Shown in pieces: positions 1 to 10,708 of a stretch of 64,000 nt of DNA. The stretch's first letter is position 1. Each line of letters starts with the position of its first letter. A program made the position numbers and the translations under genes. A model generated the notes under the pieces. That model had not been told where the DNA came from. It did no database searches and saw nothing but the letters and a program-made list of their open reading frames with translations. Source of the stretch: Hybos culiciformis (taxonomy: Eukaryota > Arthropoda > Insecta > Diptera > Hybotidae); NCBI GenBank assembly GCA_964007475.1, contig OZ023273.1, positions 49,105,525 through 49,169,524 of the forward strand, written 5' to 3'.

Positions 1-112
1 AATAAATTTACGTGAATCCCAAAACTAGCAACATTTTGATTTCTATAACTTTAGACCGAGTAATAAACGTAATTTATATTCCAATATAGCCAGCTTAATG
101 CGTAATTTATTT

Positions 113-893
113 TAATGTGCCTGTCTTCGGTAAGTTGTATTTACATTCGCAAATTTAGCTCGGTAAATTGTCCATTGCATGCATCAATACACATGCAATT
201 ATAGGGAAATGTAAATTGTATTTACATTTCCCTGTGATGTAAATTGTATTTACATTTCCATATATTGTATTTACTTACTTCATTTTGAACTGCGTAATAC
301 TATAAACAAAAATAATATCACTCAAACTCACAATATTTCAATACAGACAAATACCAAAAAAAAAAAATTGCAAATATATTCTCACATGCATCATATCAAT
401 GTCAAATAAAGTTTAGTTTATAATGCTAAAAATCTGTATTTCCCCTCTGAGCTAATCTATATTTTCCCTCTGAGCAAACAAAAAAAAAAAACAAAAAAGA
501 ACCAATAAAAAAATACGCGGCTATTTTTTTTTTTTTCTAAAAAGCGGCAAGTCGATCAGTCGATGAATTTTCTTAACATGTGTTTCAATCTACTATTTTT
601 AAAGGATGGTCGAACCTCTACTACTAAATTTTTAAGCGAGTGTGGTTGGATTTTAGTACAAAAATTCAAACCACACTTCAAAAATTGCACTTATTTTATT
701 CAAAAAAACAAAATGAATAAAAATAGAACAATGGTAAACCTGAAAGAATTGAAAAAATTTTTGTCTAGGCATTATAAAGATTGCTGTCAATTGTCAAATG
801 TCAAGTAAGAATTTTTTTTTCTTTTATCAACAAACGAGGAAAATGGCAGCAACAAGGAGATTATTTATTGTAAATATAAATTATAATTATAAT
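113..893 (+). repeat. Interspersed repeat block, copy 1 (second copy at 4318-5090)
   Basis: This block recurs almost word for word at 4318-5090. It starts near AATGTGC and the motif CTTCGGTAAGTTGTATTTAC and runs to the TATAAATTATAATTATAATAA tract. It contains a perfect hairpin (GGGAAATGTAAAT / ATTTACATTTCCC near 204-232) and a second hairpin around 640-680 (GTGTGGTT...AACCACAC). An 81-codon open frame at 563-808 lies inside it, but copy 2 carries indels in that frame, so I do not call it a gene. It is probably part of a non-autonomous mobile element. Confidence 0.8.
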
Positions 894-1620
894 AATTTAT
901 TTCACTTTGAGAGCTTTTCAATTGAACAGGAAAACGATTCATTTATAATATGTATTATGTATGCATACGTATAGTTTAAAAGATAAATATGCATATATCG
1001 CAGTTAGTTAATGTTTTTGTACATGACATTCGAAAATTCAATTTAACTATGTATTTAGAAATTAATTAAAAGTTTCTTTAATTTAATTTTTGTTTCTTAT
1101 ATGTGAAGTTTTTTTGTAAATTGAAAAAAAAAAAAAAGATTTGTTCGATTTGAAACAAAATTATTTCTTGAGAAATCTTTCCCATGAAATATATCATATT
1201 TTTATCATTTAATGTAAATTTATCCTATAATTATGATGGGAATAAATATCAAGGATAACTTTGTTTAGAAAGCCCATATATTAAACTTTTGCAATTAATA
1301 GTAGATTACAATATATGTTATGAAAATTTGTTATTCTTGCGAGTTGTGTATACACACAAACACAGAGACACGAGACCGAAGGTCGAGTGATATAATATTG
1401 ACGAGTGTCTATGGGGTTTGTGTGTATACACAACGAGCTGTATAACAAATTTGATTAACATTTATTGTATACTGCTTTAATGCGCATGTGACAGGGAGTT
1501 GCAAAGAGAGAATATAAAGATAATTTATAATAAAAAATAAAGATAAAAGAATACAAGGGAATTTTTCCACGTTAATTATCCTTTAATTTCTCTTTCTTTT
1601 ACAGATAAAAGAAGACTTAT
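894..1620 (+). repeat. Left arm of a large inverted repeat (right arm 2690-3735)
   Basis: The sequence from about 894 to 1620 is found in reverse complement at 2690-3387 and 3677-3735; the right arm is interrupted by the MITE at 3388-3669. Matching landmarks include GTATGCATACGTATAG, the ATGACATTCGAAAATTCAAT segment and the CTTTAATTTCTCTTTCTTTTA segment. The two arms enclose a spacer that contains another MITE (1709-2220). The layout is that of a long foldback element or of two head-to-head copies of one family. Confidence 0.75.
1301..1476 (+). mobile_element. Small hairpin element H, copy 1, flanked by TTAAT
   Basis: This is a 176-bp foldback unit. Its ends are imperfect inverted repeats (AGTAGATTACAATACATG... 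against AGCAGTATACAATACATG... read from the other end), and inside both is an inverted GTTGTGTATACACACAAAC segment. TTAAT lies directly on both sides (1296-1300 and 1477-1481). Other copies are at 2867-3039 (inverted), 5340-5507 (inverted) and 7019-7186. There is no coding capacity, so it would need a transposase in trans if it is a MITE. Confidence 0.7.
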
Positions 1621-1708
1621 TTGATTTTATTTTTAATTATAAAAAAAAATAATTATAAAATTATTATTATTTTTTTTAATAATTAAAAATAAAATTTAAG
1701 AAGATCAG

Positions 1709-2220
1709 TGGTGGGATGTTAAGATTTCGAAAAATTCGATATTCGACACTCGATCGAATGGCAGTATGTTATGACAAAATCATTTCTACGTTTTCTCGCT
1801 ACGGTACCACAAAAAATTTTTTAAGTGATACGGAATCGAATAAACAAAATGTATGTATGAAAAAAGAAATTATTTTTATTCAAAATTATTTATAAAAATT
1901 AATTTTGAATAAAAAATATTTTTTTTGTAATTATTTAGCTTATTTATATATTTAATAAAAAAAAATTAATCTAAAGGTATTTTTATTTACAAAAATTAAA
2001 AAATTAATTTTAATAAATGTAAATAAAAATAACTAGGCATGAAAAATTATTTATAATTATTTACTTTTTGCTTTTTCTTTTTTCTAACGTCAAAAATCAT
2101 TTGAGAAAATGATTTTCGAAAGTATCGAAGCGAGAAAATCTTAACATGTTGCCAAAAAATCCACTCGCTTCGATGTTCGATACATCTTCTCTGTTCGAGT
2201 GACAACTTAACATGCCACCA
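1709..2220. mobile_element. 512-bp MITE with 3-bp CAG target duplication
   Basis: The terminal inverted repeats are TGGTGG[G/C]ATGTTAAG at both ends, with one mismatch. The element is flanked by CAG at 1706-1708 and 2221-2223. The same surrounding sequence occurs uninterrupted at about 2355-2375 on the opposite strand (GATCAGCTAATTCC), so an empty site is present in this window and supports the 3-bp duplication. The interior is AT-rich with subterminal copies of GCGAGAAAAT and no open frame. A 3-bp duplication recalls PIF/Harbinger elements, but CAG is not their usual TWA target, so I leave the superfamily open. Confidence 0.75.
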
Positions 2221-2431
2221 CAGCTAATTCCTAAAATAATAAAACAAAAAAGTAATTTTTCCAAAAAAAAAATTATTCGATTTTTTTTTCTGCAAAAAAG
2301 AAAATGAATAATTTTTTTTGGAAAAATTACTAATTTTTTTTTTAATATTTTAGGAATTAGCTGATCTTAAATCATCCGGTTTGAAATCATTTCGAGAAAT
2401 AAATTTACTTCCGTATTAATTAAATTTTATT

Positions 2432-2670
2432 TGTGCATGTCTTCGGTAAGTTGTATTTACATTCGCAAATTTATCTCGCTAAATGGTCCATTACATGCAT
2501 CAATACACATGCAATTACACATACAATTACAGGGAAATGTAAATTGTATTTACATTTCCCTGTGATGTAAATTGTATTTACATTTTCCTATATTGTATTT
2601 ACTTACTTCATTTTGAACTGCGTAATACTATAAACAAAAACAATATCTCTCACACTCACTATATTTCCCT
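2432..2670 (+). repeat. Partial copy of the 113-893 repeat block
   Basis: GTGCATGTCTTCGGTAAG and the following 200 bases, including the perfect hairpin GGGAAATGTAAAT/ATTTACATTTCCC, match the start of the repeat at 113 and 4318. The match ends where the inverted-repeat arm begins near 2690. The internal ACATGCAATTACACATACAATTA stretch shows a small local duplication. Confidence 0.75.
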
Positions 2671-2866
2671 TTTCTTCTCTTATCTCTAAAAGAAAGAGAA
2701 ATTAAAGGATAATTAACGTGGAAAAATTCCCTTGTCTTCTTTTATCTGTAAAAGAAAGAGAAATTAAAGGATAATTAAAGTGGAAAAATTCCCTTGTCTT
2801 CTTTTATCTTTATTTTTTATTATAAATTATCTTTATATTCTCTCTTTGCAACTCCCTGTCACATCC

Positions 2867-3039
2867 GTATACAATACATGTAAATCAAATTTGTTATACA
2901 GCTCGTTGTGTATACACACAAACCCATAGACACTCGTCAATATTATATCACTCGACCTTCGGTCTCGTGTCTCTGTGTTTGTGTGTATACACAACTCGCA
3001 AGAATAACAAATTTTCATAACATGTATTGTAATCTACTA
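2867..3039 (-). mobile_element. Hairpin element H, copy 2 (inverted, one edge deleted)
   Basis: This is the inverted counterpart of the unit at 1301-1476, inside the right arm. One edge is intact (CTACT followed by ATTAA at 3040). At the other edge the CACATTAAAGCA seen in copy 3 is replaced by CACATCC, so about 12 bases including one TTAAT flank are missing. Confidence 0.65.
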
Positions 3040-3387
3040 TTAATTGCAAAAGTTTAATATATGGGCTTTCTAAACAAAGTTATCCTTGATATTTATTCCC
3101 ATCATAATTATAGGATAAATTTACATTAAATGATAAAAATATGATATATTTCATGGGAAAGATTTCTCAAGAAATAATTTTGTTTCAAATCGAACTAATC
3201 TTTTTTTTTTTTTTTGAATTTACAAAAAAACTTCACATATAAGAAACAAAAATTAAATTAAAGAAACTTTTAATTAATTTCTAAATACATAGTTAAATTG
3301 AATTTTCGAATGTCATGTACAAAAACATTAACTAACTGCGATATATGCATATTTATCTTTTAAACTATACGTATGCATACATAATAC

Positions 3388-3669
3388 CATTGAGTAATAA
3401 TATTTATAAGAGGGACAGAATTCATACAAGTAAATTTTTTTCAAAAATTATGACAATATTTTGAATGTATTGAGTAAAATTTTTTAACTCAAATGTGTTT
3501 ATTCTTAATTTTATTATTTTTATTATTGTATTAAGAATAAACACATTTGAGTATGAAATTTTTATTCAATACATTGGAAATATTGTCATCATTTTTGAGT
3601 TATTTAAAATAAAATTCTGAAATTTACTTGTATGAATTCTGACCCTCTTATAAATATTATTCCTCTATG
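3388..3669. mobile_element. 282-bp palindromic MITE with 7-bp target duplication
   Basis: The termini are inverted repeats starting CATTGAGTAATAATATTT and CATAGAGGAATAATATTT. ATAATAC is duplicated on both sides (3381-3387 and 3670-3676). The left inverted-repeat arm near 943 gives the uninterrupted site. The centre is a near-perfect palindrome (ACTCAAATGTGTTTATTCTTA against its complement, 3488-3552), so a transcript would fold into one long hairpin. It is non-coding. A 7-8 bp duplication is closest to hAT behaviour, but the superfamily is uncertain. Confidence 0.8.
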
Positions 3670-3735
3670 ATAATACATATTATAAATGAATCGTTTTCCT
3701 GTTTAATTGAAAAGCTCTCAAAGTGAAATACATTA

Positions 3736-4317
3736 ATTATTTTCAAACTTAATTCACCTAAGCTTTAAATATAGAAATATTTCTCAAAAGTTATCAATAA
3801 AGTGTTGATATAGTTTTGAAAAAGTAAAAACATTGTTTTTGCTAAAATATAAGTTATTCTTTTTTAATAAAACTTCAAATTTATTAAAATTAGGAACAAA
3901 AATTCTTATCACTAAATAAACTCAAATATTTTATATTAATAATTTATTTTTGAAATGAACTTCATTTATTTAGTATACGGTTTATTAATTTTTTTCATTT
4001 ATCAACAATATAATATTTTTCATAGTTGAATATCACACATTAATATCTATGTATTAATTTTCATGATTTTTGAAAAAAATAAATTTATGTATTTATTGTT
4101 TTTTTAACTTCAAAACAAAGATTGAAAAGAAAAATGTTTTTCACCTCTACAAAGAAGTAGTGACATAAAAACTTTTCGTTCGAAATAAATACATAAAAAT
4201 AGAAATAAGTTTTATACAGTAAAGAAATCTATATTCAAATGAAAATTAAAATAAAGAAACAAAAAATTGTTTTTATAAAGAAAAAAATTTTTTTAGGAAA
4301 ATATTACAATATAATTC
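3736..4317. other. AT-rich spacer without recognised features
   Basis: This spacer lies between the inverted-repeat arm and the second copy of the 113-893 block. I found only short AT-rich sequence, no open frame of note and no terminal repeats. Confidence 0.5.
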
Positions 4318-5090
4318 AATGTGCATGGCTTCGGTAAGTTGTATTTACATTCGCAAATTTAGCTCGGTAAATGGTCCATTGCATGCATCAATACACATGC
4401 AATTATAGGGAAATGTAAATTGTATTTACATTTCCCTGTGATGTAAATTGTATTTACATTTCCCAATATTGTATTTACTTACTTCATTTTGAACTGCATA
4501 ATACTATAAACAAAAATAATATCACTCAAACTCACAATATTTCAATACAGACAAATACCAAAAAAAAAAATTGCAAATGTATAACTCTCACATGCATCAT
4601 ATCAATGTCAAATAAAGTTTAGTTTATAATGCTAAAAATCTATATTTCCCATCTGAGCTAATCTATATTTTCCCTCTGAGCAAACAAAAAAAAAAAACAA
4701 AAAAGAAACAATAAAAAAATACGCGGCTATTTTTTTTTTTTCTAAAAAGCGGCCAGTCGATCAGTCGATGAATTTTCTTAACATGTGTTTCAATCTAATA
4801 TTTTTAAAGGATCTTCGAACCTCTACTACTAAATTTTTAAGCGAGTGTGGTTGGATTTTAGTACAAAAATTTAAACCACACTTCAAAAATTGCACTTATT
4901 TTATTCAAAAAAAAACAAAATGAATAAAAATAGAACAATGGTAACTCTGAAAGAATTGAAAATGGCATTATAAAGATTGCTGTCAATTGTCAAATTTCAA
5001 GTAAGAATTTTTTTTTCTTTTATCAACAAACGAGGAAAATGGCAGTAACAGGGAGATTATTTATTGTAAATATAAATTATAATTATAATA
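4318..5090 (+). repeat. Interspersed repeat block, copy 2
   Basis: This is a direct copy of 113-893 with a few substitutions and small indels. For example, the stretch coding KFLSRH in copy 1 is deleted near 4963. It is followed by a segment (5150-5270) that matches 2320-2430, which shows that the same larger unit is repeated. Confidence 0.8.
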
Positions 5091-5339
5091 AATAATTAGG
5101 ATTTTATTTTTAATTATAAAAAAAAAAAATTAATAAATTTTTTTTGGAAAAATTACTAATTTTTTTTTTAATATTTTAGGAATTAACTGATCTTAAATCA
5201 TCCGGTTTGAAATCATTTCGAGAAATAAATTTACTTCCGTATTAATTAAATTTTATTTCCTTTGTTCATTTTGAACTTTTTTGTTTATTTTTTTCATTGT
5301 AAATGTATTGTTTTCAACTCCCTCTCACATGCACATTAA

Positions 5340-5507
5340 AGCAGTATACAATACATGTTAATCAAATTTGTTATACAGCTCGTTGTGTATACACACAAAC
5401 ACATAGACACTCGTCAATATTATTAAATATGACTCGTGGCTATGTGTTTGTGTGTATATACAACTCGCAAGAATAACAAATTTTCATAACATGTATTGTA
5501 ATCTACT
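5340..5507 (-). mobile_element. Hairpin element H, copy 3 (inverted)
   Basis: This copy is complete and inverted: AGCAGTATACAATACATG at the left edge and ATGTATTGTAATCTACT at the right edge. It is flanked by ATTAA at 5335-5339 and at 5508-5512, the clearest case of the duplicated flank in the window. The internal inverted GTGTATACACACAAACACATAG segments are present. Confidence 0.75.
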
Positions 5508-5869
5508 ATTAAAAAGTATATCCTTGTTTATTGGTTTTCTGTGGTTGGTTCTCGATTGCATTTATCTTGATGCTAAATTAAAATAATGAATAAAAAATAA
5601 TTATCGAAGATATCATCCCACTCCCATAAAAATTTTTTTTTTTTGGTAGCTCAGTTATAATAATAAAAATTAAATATTGAAATGAAAATAATGAAATAGA
5701 ATTCGGTATTAATAACTAAAGATTCTAACTCTAGGGAGCACTTAAATTTTTTCTAGAGCTTTCAATAGAACTGAAATTGAAGCTTGTAATAGAGTTTTCT
5801 GATAGTTGTCACAAAACTTAACGATTCAATAGAAATCTATAGTTGTTTTGTTAGTTTTTTTTCAATCAG

Positions 5870-6652
5870 TGTCCGGCACAATGGCGTGTTATGCTGCACA
5901 GATTTGGGGTGGGCAGGAGTACGAAGACCTAGAAATATTCCAAATATATTACATAAAAAAATTTTACATCTTCCTCAAACTATTCCTAGCTATATTATTA
6001 GAATGGAAACTGGCACTACACATATGTTTCTGTATACATTGAGATGTCATTTGGTATATATTATGAAAATTCTATATAGATATAGTGATTCGAGGCTATC
6101 GAATATTTTAGCAAAAGTCTCAATAAATGAAGGAATAGATTGGTATCAAAATTTAAATGTTTTAGGAAATAGATTAGGTATACAATGGGGACCGTGGGAA
6201 GGTAGAGAAAAAGAGTGGAAAGCTAATCTCGAGGAAATGAAAGGTAAAGGACATGAAACAAGTTGAGGATTTAGATAAGGCGCGCACCACGTCTAATAAC
6301 GCAGTTTACCACATGCTTGATTATGTAGAGGGAAGGAAATATAAAACCTTAGATGTCAGGAAAATTAGTTGGATGTGCTGGATGACTAGGGCTAAATGGG
6401 AATAGATGGAGAGAAGGGGAGGCCAGATTGTGCTCACTGTGTAACTTAAGGGAAAGTGAGACAGTCGTACACTTCCTCGGGACATGCCCAGTAATTAAAT
6501 ATGTAAGAAAATTTCATTTAAAAAAGTTTGTTTTCATGGAATCTGAAGTCTTGATGCTTTTAAATAATGGACCATTTGATGTACTTAGTAAATTTATTAT
6601 AGAAGCTTGGTACTATAGAGCGGCTCTTAGAGCTGAGTTTAACTACTAATAA
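5870..6652 (+). pseudogene. Non-LTR retrotransposon ORF2 C-terminal remnant
   Basis: Fragments in shifting frames read like the C-terminal end of a LINE ORF2. An ACYAAQIWGGQEYED segment (5881-5930) is followed in another frame by KKILHLPQTIPSYIIRMETG and a long helical-looking stretch (to 6266). A cysteine-histidine knuckle follows, CSLC...HFLGTC, at 6431-6487. Several frame changes and stops separate the pieces, so it is dead. The 5' part of the element, with the RT, is absent, as is typical of 5'-truncated LINE insertions. An A-rich 3' end follows at about 6698-6718. The clade is not determined; the knuckle and the preceding region are shared by several LINE clades with C-terminal zinc fingers. 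Confidence 0.7.
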
Positions 6653-6697
6653 TGGTGTTTTCTTTTCTTTTCTTTTTTGTAAATATGGTCACAGTAA

Positions 6698-6965
6698 ATA
6701 AAAAAAAAAAAAAAAAAGGAGTTGTAATTGAAACTGAAAGAATTGATAAATTATTATGTACAAAACATAAAGTTAGATAGGGAAATATAGGAAATCGATA
6801 AAAATAGAAATCATAGAAACTTAGGTATAAGAAAGCCAGTCGTGACAGACAACTAATAGTTATTGTCATTATTGTTTATTAAATTTATAAATGATTTATG
6901 TAAATTAAGAATTGTAATTTGAATAAACTGAATTATTATTATATTATTATTATTATTATTAGTTG
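6698..6965 (+). repeat. LINE 3' end: A-run followed by a (TTA)n microsatellite tail
   Basis: An 18-base A-run closes the coding remnant. The following ~120 bases end in GAATAAACTGAATTATTATT and a TTA/ATT microsatellite (6930-6960), a common form of LINE tail. Whether the A-run and the TTA tail belong to the same insertion is not clear. Confidence 0.5.
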
Positions 6966-7018
6966 TTTTGTTCGATGGAAAATTCTGATTAAATAAAAAA
7001 TCTTCGTGTCTAATTAAT

Positions 7019-7186
7019 AGTAGATTACAATACATGTTATGAAAATTTGTTATTAATTGCGAGTTGTGTATACACACAAACACATAGACACCAGTCAAAA
7101 TAAAAATATTGACGAGGGTCTATGTGTTTGTGTGTATACAAAACGAGCTGTACAAAAAATTTGATTAACATGAATTGTATACTGCT
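7019..7186 (+). mobile_element. Hairpin element H, copy 4
   Basis: This copy has the same orientation as copy 1 and is flanked by TTAAT at 7014-7018 and 7187-7191. The sequence beyond it (GTGCATGTGAGAGGG, then TTGCAAAGAGAGAATAT) also matches the flank of copy 1. The two copies are therefore parts of the same larger repeat and not independent insertions. Confidence 0.7.
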
Positions 7187-7395
7187 TTAATGTGCATGTG
7201 AGAGGGAGTTGCAAAGAGAGAATATAGAGATAATTTATAATAAAAAATAAAGATAAAAGAAAAAAGGGATATTTTCCACGTTAATTATACTTTAATTTCT
7301 CTTTCTTTTAGAGATAAAAAAAAAGGGATTTTTTCCACGTTAATTATCCTTTAATTTCTCTTTCTTTTAGAGATAAAAGAAAAAAAGGGAAATAT

Positions 7396-7582
7396 TGTGA
7401 GTGTGAGTGATATTAGTTTTGTTTATAGTATTACGCAGTTCAAAATGAAGTAAAATACAATCTAGGGAAATGTAAATACAATTTACATCACTATAATTGC
7501 ATGTGTATTGATGCATGTAATGGACCATTTACCGAGCTAAATTTGCGAATGTAAATACAACTTACCGAAGACATGCACATTA
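7396..7582 (-). repeat. Inverted copy of the 113-893 repeat start
   Basis: Reverse complement of the block beginning GTGCATGTCTTCGGTAAG. It ends at GACATGCACATTAAA near 7582. The perfect hairpin found in the other copies is partly lost here. Confidence 0.75.
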
Positions 7583-7624
7583 AAAATTATTTAACAAGAA
7601 GATTTTTTTGTGAAATGAGAGTAA

Positions 7625-8745
7625 TTCGTTTATTTATTTATTTATTTATATAGTTCAAATCGAACTCAATACAATTCATATAAAAAAAAAAAAAAAAAAT
7701 ACAAAACATACACATAAAAATTCCAAAAAAAAAAAACTCAAAAATACATATCACAGAATATCAAAGATTTCCATTTAAACATAGGATTAAGGAAAGGAAA
7801 GTCATTAGGTATACGTCATAATTGAAGGATACATCTCCAGGCCAGACCCACAGTGACAACCAACAAGTCATTCCGCACCATACAACCTACTCTTCAAACA
7901 TTCCTTGCTTAAATTAAAATCTAAAGCATCACCGCAAGCATTTGCCTCTCGCATCATCCTGTTAAGTGGTTCGTTTTTGCCATAGCTCGTTCGATGTGCC
8001 TCAACACTAGAGTTGAACAGATCTCAACGACCGACCAATTGTACGAAAATTTATTTTACCAAGTATAATCGAGGAGGAGAGAGACATTACCCAAACAACT
8101 TGGTGTAAAAACACCAAATCAGCTACCTCTCTGCGCCGTACTAATGAGTGAAGGTTGACCTGCTGCAAACGTTCAGCATAAGGAACATGAGAAATGAAGG
8201 TGTTATCAATTACAGCCAACTTTGAAGAATGAAGACCTCTAAGGGCAAAACGAGTAAATTTTCTTTGAACAGATTCTACTCTAAAAATATCAACATCAAA
8301 ATGACGGGACCATACTTGAGAAGAAAATTCAAGCAAAGGTCGAACCATGCATGTAAAAAGAGAGCGAGTTATGCGAGGAAAGTCGAATTCCTTGGACCAT
8401 CTCTTAATAAATCCCAAAACAGAATTTACTCTTCCAACTACCGAACCAAAGTGCTGTCGGAAATTCAACTTGCAATCACAAATTACACCCAGATCTCTTA
8501 CAGCCTGAACTCGAGATACACTCAAATCACCGATCCTATACAAAGTAAACTATTGGAGTTAACTTTCTGGTAAATGAGATGGTCTGGCATTTGTTAATGT
8601 TAAGAATCAAATTATTCTTAAGACACCACTTCGTAAAACTGTCAAGGTCACTTTGAAGCTGTTCACAATCAGAAGGATTGCTAATAGGCTTAATAATTTT
8701 CATATCATCCGCGTACGCATTTATGGTCCCATGATATCTAGATAG
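7625..8745 (-). pseudogene. 5'-truncated LINE reverse transcriptase fragment
   Basis: Reading the minus strand from 8745 down, the RT catalytic motif appears as NAYADDMKII (about 8700-8730). The RT thumb region follows and, after a +1 frame change near 8545, a long frame down to 8007 with VRDLGVICDCKLNFRQHF, LGFIKRWSKEF and ILGKINFRTIGRS. This organisation fits the RT of CR1-like or Jockey-like LINEs. The copy has no endonuclease and is 5'-truncated just upstream of the YADD box. The 3' end, at low coordinates, is an (AAAT)n tail (TTTATTTATTTATTTA on the plus strand at 7629-7648). The frameshift and truncation make it inactive. The 114-codon plus-strand frame over 8229-8573 is a shadow of this gene. 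Confidence 0.8.
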
Positions 8746-9948
8746 AAATAATACAAAATTATATGTTAATGGTTATTTCAATGGTTATTTCAATGGTTAA
8801 TATAATAATATTATATTTTATTGTTATGAAAAACAGTTAAAATTTTTGGATGTAGAAAGTTTATTAATCTAATTTGTTAGTAAACAATAATAAAATAATA
8901 AATTTTAACTTCCCCAAAATTTTTATTGACATTTAAAATGTGCAATTTTATAGCATACGCATATAAATATAAATAAACAATCGCGGCGCAGAGTGAAAAT
9001 TTAATTGCATGAGCGTGTTTGCTAATAATGTTTCCATTTATTGCTTTTAAGCACAATAAATTATATACATAAGGATGTTTGAAAATTATTGAAGATTTTT
9101 GTCTTGATAATAAAATTTGAAGACATTTGAGTTTTTAAGTTCATTTTTCTTCATGATTATTATGCTCTTCTATAATTTATTCTATAGCTATGTTTATTTC
9201 TTTTAAGTTTTTAGTACAATCATAATTTAAATTCGGTATGTTTGTTGGGAAGAGGTAAGAAGAGTAGACTTTATGTTCTTGCATTGTTAGTCATAGGCTG
9301 GAAAATAAACAACTTTTATTTTTTTCTCATTTCTATATTTTTTTTTTGTATTGTCCCTTTACCAAACAAAAAATTCAAAGGTTCACGCAAAATTTCCATT
9401 AACCTTAATTTTTAATTAAAATGGAATTTAATTTTGTCAATGTAATCTTCAAATACTTAAGTGCTTACCATGATGAAATTTCTTTATTATCAATTCTATC
9501 ATGACATCAGATATGAAAAGTGTAAAATGGGAAAAAAATAAATAAATAAGATAATAAAATAAACAGAAAACAAGAGCAAAACCTAAATATTTAATTGATA
9601 AAAGTTTAATAAAAGTTTGGCCGTTTAATTCAAAATGTTTTTGTTTAGCTTTTTAATTTCTTGTTTTAAAGAGAAAGAAGATACTTTACATATAAAAGCA
9701 CTATCATTAATTAAATTGAATTACAGATTTTAGATAAAATTTATTTGAGTTAATTGAATGAAGTGAATGAAATGAATTATTTTTTGTTTATAAAGTACAT
9801 TATTCTCACAAATATCGGAAAATTAATTCCAATCTATCAAGAAATATTAATTGCCATTAAAAGCCATTGTATAGATTGATGTAGTTTTTTTTAAAAGCGC
9901 ATACTATATACACAAATACTGTACAGAGATCACTCTTTTTAAAGAGGC
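8746..9948. other. AT-rich sequence, no gene seen
   Basis: Apart from a short direct repeat (TTATTTCAATGGTTA, 8770-8800) I see no open frames, terminal repeats or RNA-like structure. Confidence 0.5.
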
Positions 9949-9951
9949 TTA

Positions 9952-10521
9952 TAACTTCGCTACACTTCAGGTTACCAACCATGAATTTCTTGGTTTGAAA
10001 ATAGGTTGGCGAATGGGGTGACACACTTATAAAAGACGGTTTGGTTTGACGTTTAAAAATAAAAAAAATTTGTTTGTAAAATTTTTCTTTATAAAAATAT
10101 TTTGAATAATTTTATCATTTTGTGAATTTAAATTTTGTGAATTTTAAATCTCCATCTCCATTATAATTAATTAATTTTAAAAAACTTTTTGAAAATAATA
10201 GCCAATTTTTTTTTTTTAATATTTTGATTGTTTTCTTTTTTGACAACCGACAATTTATTATTATTTTTTTTATATTGAAGCATTTTAAAGTATGATTTTT
10301 TCTGTAAATTTTCTGCAAATTGACAGGTTATACCTTTTTTTTTTTTAAATGCAATAAAACTATGTAGTGAAATTTCTAGGTTTGTGTCGAACCGACTTTC
10401 AAACCATGAAAAAAAAAAAAAAAAATTTATATGGCAAACCAAGTACCAAACACAGAACGAACCTACTTTTTTCTGCAAAACATGGAATTCGATGTTTGTA
10501 ACCTGAAGTGTAGTGAAGCTA
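9952..10521. mobile_element. PIF/Harbinger-like MITE with TTA target duplication
   Basis: The ends are inverted repeats TA[A/G]CTTC[G/A]CTACACTTCAG followed by GTTAC. TTA is duplicated exactly at 9949-9951 and 10522-10524; a TWA duplication is the hallmark of PIF/Harbinger elements. Further inward the arms stay complementary in patches (GGTTTGGTTTG against CAAACCAAGTACCAAAC), so the 570-bp unit folds back on itself. The two ~70-100-codon minus-strand frames inside are low-complexity and not credible genes. Confidence 0.75.
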
Positions 10522-10594
10522 TTAGTTTAATTTAATGTTTTTTTTGTTTACTCATTTTAAAATTTGTTCCCCATTTTTTGTTTTTCCAACTATT

Positions 10595-10708
10595 ATGTTG
10601 AGTCAAAAAAAAAAATTAAATCTACCTCCTCCATATCAAGTACGACCTAAGAATTTATTATCTTTAGAAAAAGCTCTAGCTATTCTCGAAGCTCAAATAA
10701 TGCTGTAA
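10595..10708 (+). CDS. Possible short exon or ORF of 37 codons, unrecognised
   Basis: An ATG-to-TAA frame with a basic start (MLSQKKKLNLPPPYQ) and a helical-looking end (LLSLEKALAILEAQIML). Codon use looks more protein-like than the surrounding AT-rich DNA. No partner exon or family could be identified. It could be the last exon of a host gene, a transposase scrap or chance; the confidence is low for that reason. Confidence 0.2.
   Translation: MLSQKKKLNLPPPYQVRPKNLLSLEKALAILEAQIML

Larger units (their letters stand above)
2690..3735 (-). repeat. Right arm of the large inverted repeat, interrupted by a MITE
   Basis: This is the reverse complement of 894-1620. The segment around 2690-2800 is locally tandem: the ~60-bp unit with AAAGAGAAATTAAAGGATAATTAA is present twice. 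The arm is split at 3387/3677 by the 282-bp palindromic MITE, and the duplicated target ATAATAC makes the break easy to see. It carries an inverted copy of hairpin element H at about 2867-3039. Confidence 0.75.

Noticed and set aside
563..808. 81-codon plus-strand frame MNFLNMCFNLLFLKDG...
   Set aside because: It sits inside a repeat block, and the second copy of the block has indels in the same frame, so the frame is not conserved.
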